Assembly: GCF_030285665.1 (NCBI RefSeq)
Contig: NZ_CP127295.1
Location: 3,534,001 to 3,598,000 of the forward strand
DNA length: 64,000 nucleotides
Reading direction: 5' to 3'
Origin: Amycolatopsis mongoliensis
GTDB taxonomy: Bacteria; Actinomycetota; Actinomycetes; Mycobacteriales; Pseudonocardiaceae
Shown here: positions 8,284 to 17,432 of the stretch, one piece after another
Layout: each line of letters starts with the position of its first letter
How positions within the stretch are numbered: position 1 is the first letter of the stretch
Notes under the pieces: generated by a model
The model's database searches: none
The model's input: only the letters and a program-made list of their open reading frames with translations
What the model was told of the DNA's origin: nothing
Program-made: the position numbers and the translations under genes

Positions 8284-10203
8284 TTACTGGGAAAGCACGG
8301 CGATGAAGCCGTCGGCGGGGGTGCCGAGGCCGGTGACGTTGTCCCAGCCGGGGCCGCTTTGGAGGTTCTGGGGTCGGGCGTCGAAGTCGATCAGGTAGCT
8401 GCCCTGCCCGCCCGGCACGGCGACGCCGCCGAAGGCATGCATCATCGGCGTCCACACCCCCGCCTTTTGCGGGACGACATCCGCGATCGCACCGGACCCC
8501 TTCAAGCTGTAGAGGACCGGGGTCAGGAGCCCGGCGCGGGCGTTGCCGGAGCGGGCCTGCTGGGCGTCGACGACGAGCCCGGCGATCAGCGGCGAGGCCA
8601 GCGAGGTACCGCCGTAGGAGCCGATGCCGAACTGGCCCTTGATGGTCTGCCCGACCAGCATCCCGGTGTAGGAGTCCGCCAGCGCCGCGATGTCGGGCAC
8701 CGCCCGCTTCCCGCCTGCGCCGGGGACGACGCCGGCCTGCCAGTCGGGCGCGTCGTAGAGGGCGGAGGTGCCGCCGCCGGAGCCGGAGGCGAACGGCCCG
8801 TCGGCGTCCCGCTGCGGCGACCACGACGTGCCGGACTGAGTGTTGCCGCTGTTCTCCCACCCGGTCAGCACCTTGGCCTGGTTGTTCTGGTCCAGCCCGA
8901 CACTGGTCCCGCCGACGGCGACGACCCACGGACTGGAAGACGGGAAGCTGGCGGTTGCGTGGCCGACGGGGCCGGAGTTGTTGCCGGCGTCGCCGGAGGA
9001 GACGGTGATGGTCTGGCCCTGGATCGCGGCCTGCAGCGCCATGCTGTTGAACTGGTCCCGCGCGGCCTGCGGCAGGCTGGCTTCGCCGTCGGCGTTGCCG
9101 TAGCTGTTGCTGATCACGTCCACGGCGTTGTCGGCCACCGCCTGATTGAACGCGTCGTAGATCCCCGTCCCCTTGCAGGTCTTTCCGGCGTAGTAGCGGA
9201 TCTTCGCGCCCGGGGCGATCGTGTGGGAGGCCTGCACGTCCAGGGTCTGTTCGGCGGCCCAGCCGTCGGCGCCGCATTCCTGTGCGTCGGTGAACCCGCC
9301 CTGCGGCAGCACAGCGCTGTACTGGCCGGCCGCCAGGGGCGGCACGCCGAGCTGGGCGGCGGCCTGGTTGGTGTCGGCCACGACGGTTGCGGAGTTGTAC
9401 GCGCCGACGACACCGATCGTCGTGCCAGCCCCGGTGTTTCCGTTGCCCAGCTTGTACATCGCGCGGACCTGGGTGCCGGTGTAGCCGCACAACGAGTTGG
9501 ACTGGAGGCCGGCCGAATACTTCTGCGGAACGTCGGTGTTGTTCTGCTCGCCCCACCACCGCGCGCAGTGCTGCTCCGCCGCCGCGGCTGCCGGGCGGGC
9601 ATGCTGGGGCTTGAGGAGCGCGGCGCTGTCGTCCAGGCCGAGCACCGCAGTGATCGAGGCTCGCAGCGAGGTCGGCACGGTGACCGGCGACGCCGGGGCC
9701 GAGAGGGTTCGGGTGACACCGTCGACCCGGGCCCGGAATGCGGCAATCCTCGTGCCGAAGGCGGTTTCCAGGGCCGCGGTCGGTGCTTCGGCGTCGACGA
9801 AGTGCCTGTTCGCGCTGGCTCCGGTCACGTGCAGGCCCTGCTTGGCCAGCCACTGCGAGACCTGATTGACGGTGTCCTGTGTGGCGGCGAATCGGTCGAG
9901 GAACTGCTGTGAGGACAGGAATTTCCCGTGCTCGGCGCTGCCCGGCGTCGCCAGCTGCGCGGCGAGGCGTTCGGCGCCGGGCTGGTCGCGCAGGGCCAGC
10001 GCGACCTGGATGTGCCGGACGGTGTTTCCGTTGCTGCGGGCCACCTCCGTGTGCGGGGTGGCCCAGGCCGGGGTGCTCCCGGCGATCGGCGCGCGGTCGC
10101 CGGTGTCGCCAGCAGGGGTGTGGGGTGCCGCGACGGCGGTGGCCGCGGTGGAGGCGAGTAGGGCCGCGGTCGCGGCGAGGGCATGCCAAAGACGGCTGTG
10201 CAT
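8284..10203 (-). CDS. secreted S53 family serine-carboxyl peptidase (sedolisin/kumamolisin type)
   Basis: A 639-residue preproenzyme. A signal peptide occupies residues 1-26 (ending TAVAAP). A pro-kumamolisin activation domain follows to about 200. The catalytic domain has Glu318 and Asp322 in EQTLDVQ, the oxyanion Asp405 in SSGDAGN and the nucleophile Ser534 in GGTSLASP. These are the Glu-Asp-Asp-Ser residues of sedolisins, which act outside the cell at acidic pH. The start has AGGAGAAAC upstream. It is the first gene of the leftward train, and the 800-bp gap before it probably carries its promoter. All catalytic residues seem intact. Confidence 0.93.
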   Translation of the reverse strand: MHSRLWHALAATAALLASTAATAVAAPHTPAGDTGDRAPIAGSTPAWATPHTEVARSNGNTVRHIQVALALRDQPGAERLAAQLATPGSAEHGKFLSSQQFLDRFAATQDTVNQVSQWLAKQGLHVTGASANRHFVDAEAPTAALETAFGTRIAAFRARVDGVTRTLSAPASPVTVPTSLRASITAVLGLDDSAALLKPQHARPAAAAAEQHCARWWGEQNNTDVPQKYSAGLQSNSLCGYTGTQVRAMYKLGNGNTGAGTTIGVVGAYNSATVVADTNQAAAQLGVPPLAAGQYSAVLPQGGFTDAQECGADGWAAEQTLDVQASHTIAPGAKIRYYAGKTCKGTGIYDAFNQAVADNAVDVISNSYGNADGEASLPQAARDQFNSMALQAAIQGQTITVSSGDAGNNSGPVGHATASFPSSSPWVVAVGGTSVGLDQNNQAKVLTGWENSGNTQSGTSWSPQRDADGPFASGSGGGTSALYDAPDWQAGVVPGAGGKRAVPDIAALADSYTGMLVGQTIKGQFGIGSYGGTSLASPLIAGLVVDAQQARSGNARAGLLTPVLYSLKGSGAIADVVPQKAGVWTPMMHAFGGVAVPGGQGSYLIDFDARPQNLQSGPGWDNVTGLGTPADGFIAVLSQ

Positions 10204-10999
10204 CGAGGTTTCTCCTTATGCGAAAAGGGAAAGCCATCCAGCGCGGCGTCCGTCGAGCGACGGGCGTGCTGAAGGCGTGCCTCGTGCCGCAGCCAGGGAT
10301 ACGCAAGGTGGGCTGAGCGGAGACTTCGGACGATGTGGACCGGCCGTGCGGGCCTGGTCATCGTGACGGTCGCGGTGCGACCGGAGAGGATCTACATCGG
10401 AGGTCGTCGTCGGATAGACACGACAACGGCGGTCCGCGCGCCATAACGTGAAACAATGACGATGTGAACACGTGTCAGTCCTAACGTGACAGCCGACCGT
10501 GCCTTCGCCACGCCTCCCCCGGCGTGAACACGGTCAACCTTGCTGAGACGAACAATAACCAGTTCTCGTCAAAAGTCAACGCACGTGTCCACTGATAGCG
10601 GACCTGCGTGTGCTTCTCTGGACGGGTTCCTGTGCAGTGTTGCAGAAAGTGCATACTCGAACGCTTTTCGTGATCTTCGCCGCGCAGCCCTTTTTCGATC
10701 GAGCGACCGAGGGTTGGCTGCTACTCAAGGTGATCAACGTGCTGCGACCTGGTTGTTGACGATTAACCCGATTGAGTGTTCCGATGGTTAATGCTTGAGG
10801 GTCGCGGTGCTACCCGTGGTACGAAACATGACGCGGAGCGCGGCACGCCTGGGGTGAACGCGGCGCTCGCCGACGAGGGGTGTCACGGGAACCGATCGAG
10901 ACCCGTGACGAGCAGGGACGGCGCGAGGAGGAGCAATGCGGGAGGCGGCGGCCGGAGCAGCATGCAGCATGATCACCGCTGGCGTGATGCGCTCGAATC
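10204..10999. promoter_or_regulatory. divergent intergenic region with short direct repeats
   Basis: No gene is supported here. The gap separates the leftward peptidase gene from the rightward STAND/LuxR regulator. It contains two copies of TAACGTGA (10444-10451, 10482-10489) and two copies of GTGAACACG (10464-10472, 10524-10532), which could be regulator half-sites. The segment 10540-10780 is lower in GC than the neighbouring genes and may hold promoters for either side. Confidence 0.4.
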
Positions 11000-13342
11000 A
11001 TGGCGCGTAGACGTTCGCCGGGAACCGGTCTGCCGGGGGTGACCTATCCGACGACGCTCGTCGGCCAGTCACACAAGGTTACTGAGGTGGAGGGCTATCT
11101 CGACGAAGGCACTCCCCTCGTGACGATGACGGGTAGCGGCGGAGTCGGAAAAACGCGTATGGCCGGAGAAGTCTTCTGGCGGCGACGCGATGACTACGAC
11201 GCTGCGGCTTTTGTTCGCCTCGCAGAAATGAGCGACGAGGCACGGGGTGAGCCGACGATCGAGCGAATCTGCAACTTGCTACTCGCAGATTTACGCGTTG
11301 CCAATCATCAGCCTGACGCTGGCCCCTTGGACGTACTGATCGGGTTCCTGCGGGACCGACGCGTCCTGCTCGTGCTGGACAACTGCGAACAACTGCTCGG
11401 GCCCGTTCAGGAACTCGTGGACCTGCTGATCAACCAGGCCCCGCAGCTGCAGATCATCGCGACGAGCCGCGCCTGGCTACAGATCCACGGCGCGCGGATC
11501 GTGCACCTCAATCCACTCCGCATCCCAGAGGAGAACGCCGAGCGCGCCGAAGCCGAGGAATGCGACGCGGTCCGGCTGCTGCAGGACCGCGCCGCCCTGG
11601 CCGGGCGGCCGCTGACCGCAGGCGACGACTGGTCGGTCATCGTGCGGCTCGTGCGCTGGTCCGACGGGATCCCGCTCATCCTGGAACTCGTCGCGGCCCA
11701 GCTGAGCACCGGACGGTCACCTCGCGTGGTGTTCGAACGGCTGGAAGGCGGGCTGTCGCTGCGGTACGCCCCGGGCACCCGCGGAGTCCAGGCCCATCAC
11801 CTGGCCTTGGACGTGGCAATCGGCGAGTCCTGGAAGCTGTGCTCCGAGGTGCAGAGGCGGGTGTGGGCCCGGCTGACGGTGTTCACCGGCGGCTTCACCC
11901 TCGAGGCGGCCGAGCAGGTCTGTGCGGATGCCGCCGTCGACCGTGCCGAGATCCTCACGACGCTGGACTACTTGGTCCAGCACTCGATCATCGAGAGCGC
12001 GTCCGCGGACGGTCGGTACCGGCAGCACAACTATCTGCGCGAGTACGGCCGCCGGAGCCTTCGGCATTTCGGCGACCAGGACGCGATCGAGGAACGCCTC
12101 TGCGCGTGGGTCGCGCAGCTGGTGCGTGGCGCGGCGGAAGGCTGGTTCAATGCGGACGAGATGTGCTGGCTGAGCGGGGTCAATGCCGAGTCCGGCAACA
12201 TCGCCGCGGCGGTGACGTGGTGCGCTGAACGCGGGCAGGTAGAGCGCGGGCTGACGATCATGTTCGATCTGCTGCGGACCCGCGCGCCCTTCTTCTTCGC
12301 CACCGAGATCCCCGTCTGCCGCCAGGTCGAGAAGCTGTTGCGGCTCGGGCCCACGACGCCGTCGCCGGTGCGGGTCTCGGCGCTGGCGATGGTCGGCTGG
12401 ATCTGGACCGCTCTCGGCGCCCGCGACCGCGGCAAAGCCCACCGCGACGAATGCCTCGACCTCGCCCGGCAGCTCGGCATGGAGAACGCGCCTGCGGTGC
12501 AGTTCATCGACGGCACGTATGACGCGCTGGCCCAGGGCCTGCGCTGCGGCTACGCGAAGCTGGAAGCGGCGCGGGAGGGTTTCCGCGCGGCAGGAGCGCA
12601 CGGCTCGGCGTACATGGCGGGGCTGTTCCACGCGTTCACCGCCGGCTTGCTCGGCCCGGTCGAAGAGGCCGACCGCATGTCGCAGTGGTGCCTCGATCAG
12701 GCGCACGCCAGCGGCGCGGAGTGGGCGATTACCTGGGCGGAATGGACCCGCGGCCTGCCCGAGGGATCGCGGCCGCAGGCCAGCGCCCGTAACGCGCTGC
12801 GCGCGCAGGTGAAACTCGGCGACTTGTGGGGACCCGCCTGGGGCGTGGAAGAGGAGGCTCGCAAGCGGGTACTGGCCGGTGACTACCTCGGCGCAGCGCA
12901 CTTGTACGGCGGGTCGGACAGCCTGCAGGCCCGTCACGGTGTCCGGTTCAACGGCCTGCCCGGGTGGCGCCATCATCGCGACATCGCGATCGCCGCCATC
13001 ATCGACGCCATCGGCGAGGAGGCGTTCGAGGCGGCACGGGATGCCGGTGGCCGGTGGCGCGACGATCGCATCGTGGCCTTCGCTCTCGGCGACGCCGACC
13101 ACACCTCCCCGCCGCTGACCGAGCGGCAGTGGCAGATCACGAGCATGGTCAGCGACGGGAAGTCGAATATCGAGATCGGCGCGATTCTGCACAATTCGGC
13201 GCGCACGGTCGAAGGTGACCTGACGAAGATCTACCGCCTGTTGAACCTGTGCGGTCGCAAGGAACTGGCCGAGTGGTACCAGGCGTATGTTGCGGCTAGC
13301 GGCGGCTCCACTGGGCCGGCAGCGCCGCCACGCCGCGGATGA
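11000..13342 (+). CDS. STAND-type NTPase transcriptional regulator with C-terminal LuxR HTH
   Basis: A 780-residue regulator. Residues 42-53 hold the P-loop TGSGGVGKT and about 115-122 the Walker B strand VLLVLDN, followed by the NB-ARC-like segment (ATSRAWL, GIPLILELVAA). A helical repeat region covers about 330-680. The C-terminus has a LuxR-type HTH (LTERQWQITSMVSDGKSNIE and onward, about 708-765). Relatives such as AfsR/LuxR-type regulators bind a nucleotide and a ligand, oligomerise and activate promoters. There is no N-terminal SARP domain. The 3' end overlaps the convergent P450 gene by 47 bp. It may control either the peptidase train or the P450. No strong ribosome site is visible at the chosen ATG, so a nearby alternative start is possible. 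Confidence 0.8.
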   Translation: MARRRSPGTGLPGVTYPTTLVGQSHKVTEVEGYLDEGTPLVTMTGSGGVGKTRMAGEVFWRRRDDYDAAAFVRLAEMSDEARGEPTIERICNLLLADLRVANHQPDAGPLDVLIGFLRDRRVLLVLDNCEQLLGPVQELVDLLINQAPQLQIIATSRAWLQIHGARIVHLNPLRIPEENAERAEAEECDAVRLLQDRAALAGRPLTAGDDWSVIVRLVRWSDGIPLILELVAAQLSTGRSPRVVFERLEGGLSLRYAPGTRGVQAHHLALDVAIGESWKLCSEVQRRVWARLTVFTGGFTLEAAEQVCADAAVDRAEILTTLDYLVQHSIIESASADGRYRQHNYLREYGRRSLRHFGDQDAIEERLCAWVAQLVRGAAEGWFNADEMCWLSGVNAESGNIAAAVTWCAERGQVERGLTIMFDLLRTRAPFFFATEIPVCRQVEKLLRLGPTTPSPVRVSALAMVGWIWTALGARDRGKAHRDECLDLARQLGMENAPAVQFIDGTYDALAQGLRCGYAKLEAAREGFRAAGAHGSAYMAGLFHAFTAGLLGPVEEADRMSQWCLDQAHASGAEWAITWAEWTRGLPEGSRPQASARNALRAQVKLGDLWGPAWGVEEEARKRVLAGDYLGAAHLYGGSDSLQARHGVRFNGLPGWRHHRDIAIAAIIDAIGEEAFEAARDAGGRWRDDRIVAFALGDADHTSPPLTERQWQITSMVSDGKSNIEIGAILHNSARTVEGDLTKIYRLLNLCGRKELAEWYQAYVAASGGSTGPAAPPRRG

Positions 13343-14531
13343 CCCCGAACGTGCGCCGCACGGTCGCGTGCGGCTGGAGCCGGAAATCGGGGACGGCGCG
13401 CAGCAACTCGTCCAGCATGACCCGCAGTTCGACTCGGGCCAGGTGCCGGCCGAGGCAGCGGTGCTCGCCAGCGCCCCACCCCAGGTGCGGCGTCCGGGTG
13501 CGCTCGCGGTCGAGCCGGAAAACGTCGCCGTCGGCGAAGTGGCGTTCGTCGCGGTTGGCGCTACCCCAGGCCAGCAGCAATCGGTCCCCGGGGGAGAGCG
13601 GCATCCCGCCCAGGTGGGTGGCGGCGGTGACGGTACGGCCGGTGGCCGCGACGGCCGGCTCGTAACGGACCAGCTCCTCGACAAACGACCCCAGCAGCCC
13701 CGCATCGCCCGCCACACGCTCGCGTAACGCGGAATCTTCCAGAAGCTGCAGGATCGCAGTGGCGCAGGCATCAACGGTGGTCAGATGTCCGGCCGCGACC
13801 ATCAGCATGGTCATCTTGACCAGCTCGTCCTCGTCCGCAGTCCGACCGTCGACCTCGACGGTGACCATGCGCGAGAGCAGGTCAGAGCCGGGGTGGGCGC
13901 GGCGTTCGCGGATCTGCCCCAGCAGGAAGTCCGCGTACACCCGGCCGATCTGCCGGGCCTCGGTCAACGTCTCGGCGCCGTAGAGGGCGCGCACGTGCTC
14001 CGAGAGCCATGCCCGCTCCATCTCGGCGAGCCCGAGGACGCGCCCGATGACCAGGGGCGGCACCTGCTGGGTGTAGCCGCCGACCAGGTCTGCCGCCCCA
14101 TGCGGGATCAGTTCCTGCAGCGTCTCCCGGCAGATCGCCCGCACGTACTGCTCCTGAGCCGCCGCGGCCGCCGAGGTGAAGAAGTCCATGAGCGCGCGCC
14201 GCCACTGGTGATGGTGCTCCTCGTCGGTCTCGAACATCGGTGCCACCGCCTCCCGCATCTCGGTGACCACCGCCGCCGCACCCAGCCCGTCGACGTAGGC
14301 ACTGAACCGCTCCGGCGCGTGCGCCGCCTCGCGGATCTCGCCGTAGCCGGTGACCAGCACGAACCCATCCAGCTCCTCGCTGCGCGCGACCGGGCACCCC
14401 CGACGGATCGCCCCCAGCGTTTCGTACGCCGTCGCCGCGATCGCGGGATCGAGATGGTTGAACCCCCGTGCCAACGCCACCGGATCAGTGGTAGCCCCGC
14501 GCGTCGGCGCGTCCCCCGAATTCAGCACCAT
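13296..14531 (-). CDS. cytochrome P450
   Basis: A 411-residue soluble bacterial P450. It has an I-helix oxygen-binding motif AGHLTT (247-252), the K-helix ExxR in EELVRYEP (286-289) and a heme loop GWGAGEHRCLG with Cys359 as the thiolate ligand. The residue two before the first heme-loop glycine of FGxGxHxCxG is Leu-Gly-Trp rather than Phe, a tolerated variation. It would hydroxylate a small molecule with electrons from a ferredoxin, but no ferredoxin gene is adjacent. The start at 14531 lacks a strong ribosome site. The gene overlaps the 3' end of the STAND regulator tail to tail. Substrate unknown. Confidence 0.92.
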   Translation of the reverse strand: MVLNSGDAPTRGATTDPVALARGFNHLDPAIAATAYETLGAIRRGCPVARSEELDGFVLVTGYGEIREAAHAPERFSAYVDGLGAAAVVTEMREAVAPMFETDEEHHHQWRRALMDFFTSAAAAAQEQYVRAICRETLQELIPHGAADLVGGYTQQVPPLVIGRVLGLAEMERAWLSEHVRALYGAETLTEARQIGRVYADFLLGQIRERRAHPGSDLLSRMVTVEVDGRTADEDELVKMTMLMVAAGHLTTVDACATAILQLLEDSALRERVAGDAGLLGSFVEELVRYEPAVAATGRTVTAATHLGGMPLSPGDRLLLAWGSANRDERHFADGDVFRLDRERTRTPHLGWGAGEHRCLGRHLARVELRVMLDELLRAVPDFRLQPHATVRRTFGVIRGVAALPAQWSRR

Positions 14532-14826
14532 GACTTCTTGACTAGTCGGCCGCAGACCCAGGAATCAACCCTCCACCAGGCAAGAATGTGGCCCGCGCAA
14601 GAAATATGCGGACCCGCATCGACCCCGCAACGACCGCAAACACCCCCGCATGACCCCGCAATCGAACTTTGCGGGATCCGGCGGGCGCATCCGGGCGTCT
14701 GAGGTTCATTGCGTCCGTCAGGATGGCGACAACGCTGTGAACTGCTGCGATGAAGATCCATTGCGGCAGGGGTTGACCAGGGGGCCGGTGAAGTCCGGCT
14801 GGATCGACAACATCCAGGGGAGAAAG
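14532..14826. promoter_or_regulatory. divergent promoter region with repeated CCCGCA motifs
   Basis: The gap between the P450 and the metallopeptidase genes has several CCCGCA repeats between 14612 and 14660 and a 7-bp inverted repeat, CCCGCAA (14655-14661) with TTGCGGG (14669-14675). These look like operator half-sites, plausibly for the XRE-like regulator encoded nearby, which is inference. Confidence 0.4.
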
Positions 14827-15309
14827 TTGAATCACACAAGAAACGAGGACGAGGAGTTCCTCCGGCGCTGCGAAACAATCATCGCCACGCTGCCAATTCG
14901 GTACCCGTTCGAGCTACGCACCTTCCTCAAGGCCGTCGGGAAACAGCGGGGAATGACCGTGGTCCTGGGGCGGATGCTGACCGGGCGCAGCGGGACCAGC
15001 GGCCTGCTGGTGCGCATGCGGACAGAGTGCCTGCTCGGGGTCGCGGCCGCCGCCGTCCCGGCGCACGTCTACCACATCGTCTTCCACGAGGTCGGGCACT
15101 GGGTGCTGGATCACCCGGGCGACTACGTCTGCAGCCGCCGCACGAGCACCGGCTACCAACGGGAGATCGACGCCGAGCAGTTCGCCCACCTGCTGCAGGC
15201 GCACGTACGGGCCGGGACCACGCGCCACCGCGACCGCCAGCTCCCACCCGGCCGCACGGCCCTGCGCGCCGCCTTCGGGGCCCGTCACCACCTGTGCGCC
15301 GATGGCTGA
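14827..15309 (+). CDS. ImmA/IrrE-like zinc metallopeptidase
   Basis: A 160-residue protein with the zinc-protease motif HEVGHWVLDH about residues 96-105, preceded by the strand VYHIVF. ImmA/IrrE proteases cleave phage-type repressors in mobile elements and so release their genes. The start is placed at TTG 14827 because AGGGGAG (14816-14822) is well spaced; the open frame extends further upstream without similarity. Its end overlaps the next membrane protein gene by 8 bp. Metallopeptidase, membrane protein and XRE-like regulator recur together in actinobacteria, and here they flank the conjugation operon. The protein may relieve repression of that operon, but this is inference. Confidence 0.75.
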   Translation: MNHTRNEDEEFLRRCETIIATLPIRYPFELRTFLKAVGKQRGMTVVLGRMLTGRSGTSGLLVRMRTECLLGVAAAAVPAHVYHIVFHEVGHWVLDHPGDYVCSRRTSTGYQREIDAEQFAHLLQAHVRAGTTRHRDRQLPPGRTALRAAFGARHHLCADG

Positions 15310-16519
15310 CGCGGTCATCGTCCTCTGGTACGGCGCCGCCGCCGCGGGCGTCACGGAATCGGTGCGGAAGGTGCTGGTCAACCGCGGCGTCGGCTACACC
15401 CTCAGCCGCCACCTGCTGACGGCCGGCATCGCATGCATGGCTCTGTCGATGGCGGCCGGGGACCCGATGACCTTGGACTGGGCCGACGCCCTGACTGGGC
15501 TGCACAACGTCGCGATCGTCGTCCACCACGTGCTCGGGATGCTGGCCATGGTCTGCGTCGCCGCGTTCCTGCACACCCTCGGGCAGCTACGCCTTCCCAT
15601 GCCCGGTGTGGTCACGATCTTCATGGCCTGCGCTGCGGCGATGGTCACCCTGTATGTGCTGGCCGGCGCGCACACGTCCTTCTTCGCCTCGCCCCGCAAC
15701 CCCTCGTTGCCTTCCCAGCTCTACAGCGCGATCTACCTGGGTTACATGGTCGGCTGGCTCGCGCTGCTGCTGCTCGGGCTGACCGTGGTGGCCGCGGGCG
15801 AGGTGGCAGGAGTCCGCGGCGGCGTCGCCCTCGCTCAACTGGGCGTCGCAGTGTCGCTGGTCGGGCTGTGCTGGCGGTTCGGTGGCGCCATCCGGCTGCT
15901 GTTCGACCCACACCATCCGCCCCGGGGCAGCCACTTCGGGGTGTTCACCGACGCCGCCGGGCTGCTGCTGTTCATCCTGGGCTCGGCGTTCGCCGCAGCG
16001 ACCCGCAGGATGTTCGACCGGCGCGACCGGCGCCGCACGGAACGCGAGGACGGTGCGATCGAGCGCCTGTGGAGGCGGACGCGGATCCTGCTCGCCAGCC
16101 GTCGCCGGTCCCCCTTGACCCAGCCTCAGCAGGTGGTCGAGATCGAGGACGCGCTACTCATCGTGGACCAGACGATCGACGATGCGATACGCCGCGCGAT
16201 CCGGCAGGACCTGCAGGACCTTGCCCTTGTCTACGGCGTGAACATCGAACCGATGGCCACCGCCGTGGAGATCGAGATCGCGATCACCGCCCTCGTCGCG
16301 CACTTGTCGCGCCCATCGTGTGAGCACATCTCCGACAACAGCACCGACGACGTCGAGGACACGGAGGTGTGGTGGCCGGAAACCGAGCGCCTGCGCGTCG
16401 ACGACGGCACGCGACGGGTCTGGCTGGCTGCCGTCGGAGAGGCGTTGAGCGAGCGCCGGGTACAGCGGCTGGCGACGAAGTTAGGACCGCGACAGCCCGC
16501 CGCCGGCAGCCGGATGTGA
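15302..16519 (+). CDS. multi-spanning membrane protein, MAB_1171c-like
   Basis: A 405-residue protein with about seven hydrophobic helices in the first 230 residues (for example LLTAGIACMALSMAA and LGMLAMVCVAAFL), followed by a cytoplasmic helical region of about 170 residues. The layout matches the actinobacterial MAB_1171c putative transporter family (DUF6545), whose function is not known. It overlaps the metallopeptidase stop by 8 bp, so it is almost surely co-translated with it. A sensor or partner role with the protease and the XRE-like regulator is plausible. Family assignment is from the overall pattern and context. Confidence 0.7.
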   Translation: MADAVIVLWYGAAAAGVTESVRKVLVNRGVGYTLSRHLLTAGIACMALSMAAGDPMTLDWADALTGLHNVAIVVHHVLGMLAMVCVAAFLHTLGQLRLPMPGVVTIFMACAAAMVTLYVLAGAHTSFFASPRNPSLPSQLYSAIYLGYMVGWLALLLLGLTVVAAGEVAGVRGGVALAQLGVAVSLVGLCWRFGGAIRLLFDPHHPPRGSHFGVFTDAAGLLLFILGSAFAAATRRMFDRRDRRRTEREDGAIERLWRRTRILLASRRRSPLTQPQQVVEIEDALLIVDQTIDDAIRRAIRQDLQDLALVYGVNIEPMATAVEIEIAITALVAHLSRPSCEHISDNSTDDVEDTEVWWPETERLRVDDGTRRVWLAAVGEALSERRVQRLATKLGPRQPAAGSRM

Positions 16520-16547
16520 TGGGCGGGGGTGCCGGAGTGTCGGACGG

Positions 16548-17195
16548 TCAGCGGGGCCGGTCGTGGCCGGTGTCGCGGGGATTGCGGGCGATTCGTTCCA
16601 GCACCTTCAGCAACAGCTGCTTGTCCGCGTCGCGAGCGCCGCCCAGACGGCTGGCGATGGTCCGGGCGTTGACCCCGACCCCGCCGATCTCGATCATCAG
16701 TTCGTGCGCTCGGCGGTCGGTTTCGTCGTAGGGCACTTCGAACTCCGCGGCTCCCACGTGGGGGTCGAGCAGGTCCCGGTGGATTCGCCAGAACGCGGCC
16801 AAGCCTTTGGTGATCGACGGGCGGGTGTTTTCCCGGATCCCGCCCTTGAAGTTGTGCAGGGCCTGTTTGGTCACAGGCACTCCACTGCGGGCTTGGACCC
16901 ACCGTGCCACCAGCGGGACCCGCGCGACGAAACTCCGAAATCCGGGGTCCTCGTCGGCGGCCAGGCGGGAGATCTCGTCGGGATCGACGACGGGCTCACC
17001 GTCGAGCACGTAGTAGGTCGACTCGTGCTCGAACAGGCAGGTCAACCGCTCGGCGAAGGTGTCCAGGTTGAGCAGCTCGAGGGTGAGCTGCTGCTGGGCA
17101 GCGTAGGAGCGGTGCGGGATCGGCGAGTCCAGGTGCGCCGGCGAGGTCGATTCCCAGCTGTCGAAAACCGGCTCGTCCTCATACCGTCGTCCCAC
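16548..17195 (-). CDS. XRE-like transcriptional regulator
   Basis: A DNA-binding protein of about 215 residues, 247 if the longest frame is used. A helix-turn-helix of the Cro/CI type is visible in SGVPVTKQALHNFKGG, followed by a short helical tail. The N-terminus is uncertain: the open frame extends to 17291, and GTG 17195 is a plausible start. A start further upstream would place the coding region over the inverted repeat and the promoter of the divergent conjugation operon. It is the obvious candidate repressor of that operon and may be the target of the nearby ImmA-like protease. Confidence 0.65.
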   Translation of the reverse strand: MGRRYEDEPVFDSWESTSPAHLDSPIPHRSYAAQQQLTLELLNLDTFAERLTCLFEHESTYYVLDGEPVVDPDEISRLAADEDPGFRSFVARVPLVARWVQARSGVPVTKQALHNFKGGIRENTRPSITKGLAAFWRIHRDLLDPHVGAAEFEVPYDETDRRAHELMIEIGGVGVNARTIASRLGGARDADKQLLLKVLERIARNPRDTGHDRPR

Positions 17196-17239
17196 ACCGC
17201 ACCCCGCCCATTGTCGTGACCATCTGGTGCAGACTTCGC

Positions 17240-17282
17240 TGCGATGGATCGTGTTTGACACATCGCAGGTTCCGTCTACCAT
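17240..17282 (+). promoter_or_regulatory. promoter of the conjugation operon with overlapping operator
   Basis: TTGACA (17255-17260) and TACCAT (17277-17282) are separated by 16 bp, a good sigma-70-type promoter facing the conjugation genes. An inverted repeat, TGCGATG (17240-17246) with CATCGCA (17261-17267), surrounds the -35 box, so a bound repressor would block RNA polymerase. The XRE-like gene is adjacent and divergent. Confidence 0.6.
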
Positions 17283-17432
17283 CGAATGCAAAGAGCCACA
17301 CTCGTTGCGAGTATCTTCGGTTTACCGAGGGAAAGCAACCCATGCCACCCCGTACAGGGGGTTGGAGCACGGTCCCGCTGTGACCGCCGCACCCTTCACC
17401 GGCGCACCACTACCGCTGAGGGGAGGCCCGTC

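Noticed and set aside
10540..10791. Short rightward open frame in the peptidase-regulator gap
   Set aside because: No ribosome site, and the residue pattern is not protein-like; treated as a lower-GC regulatory region.
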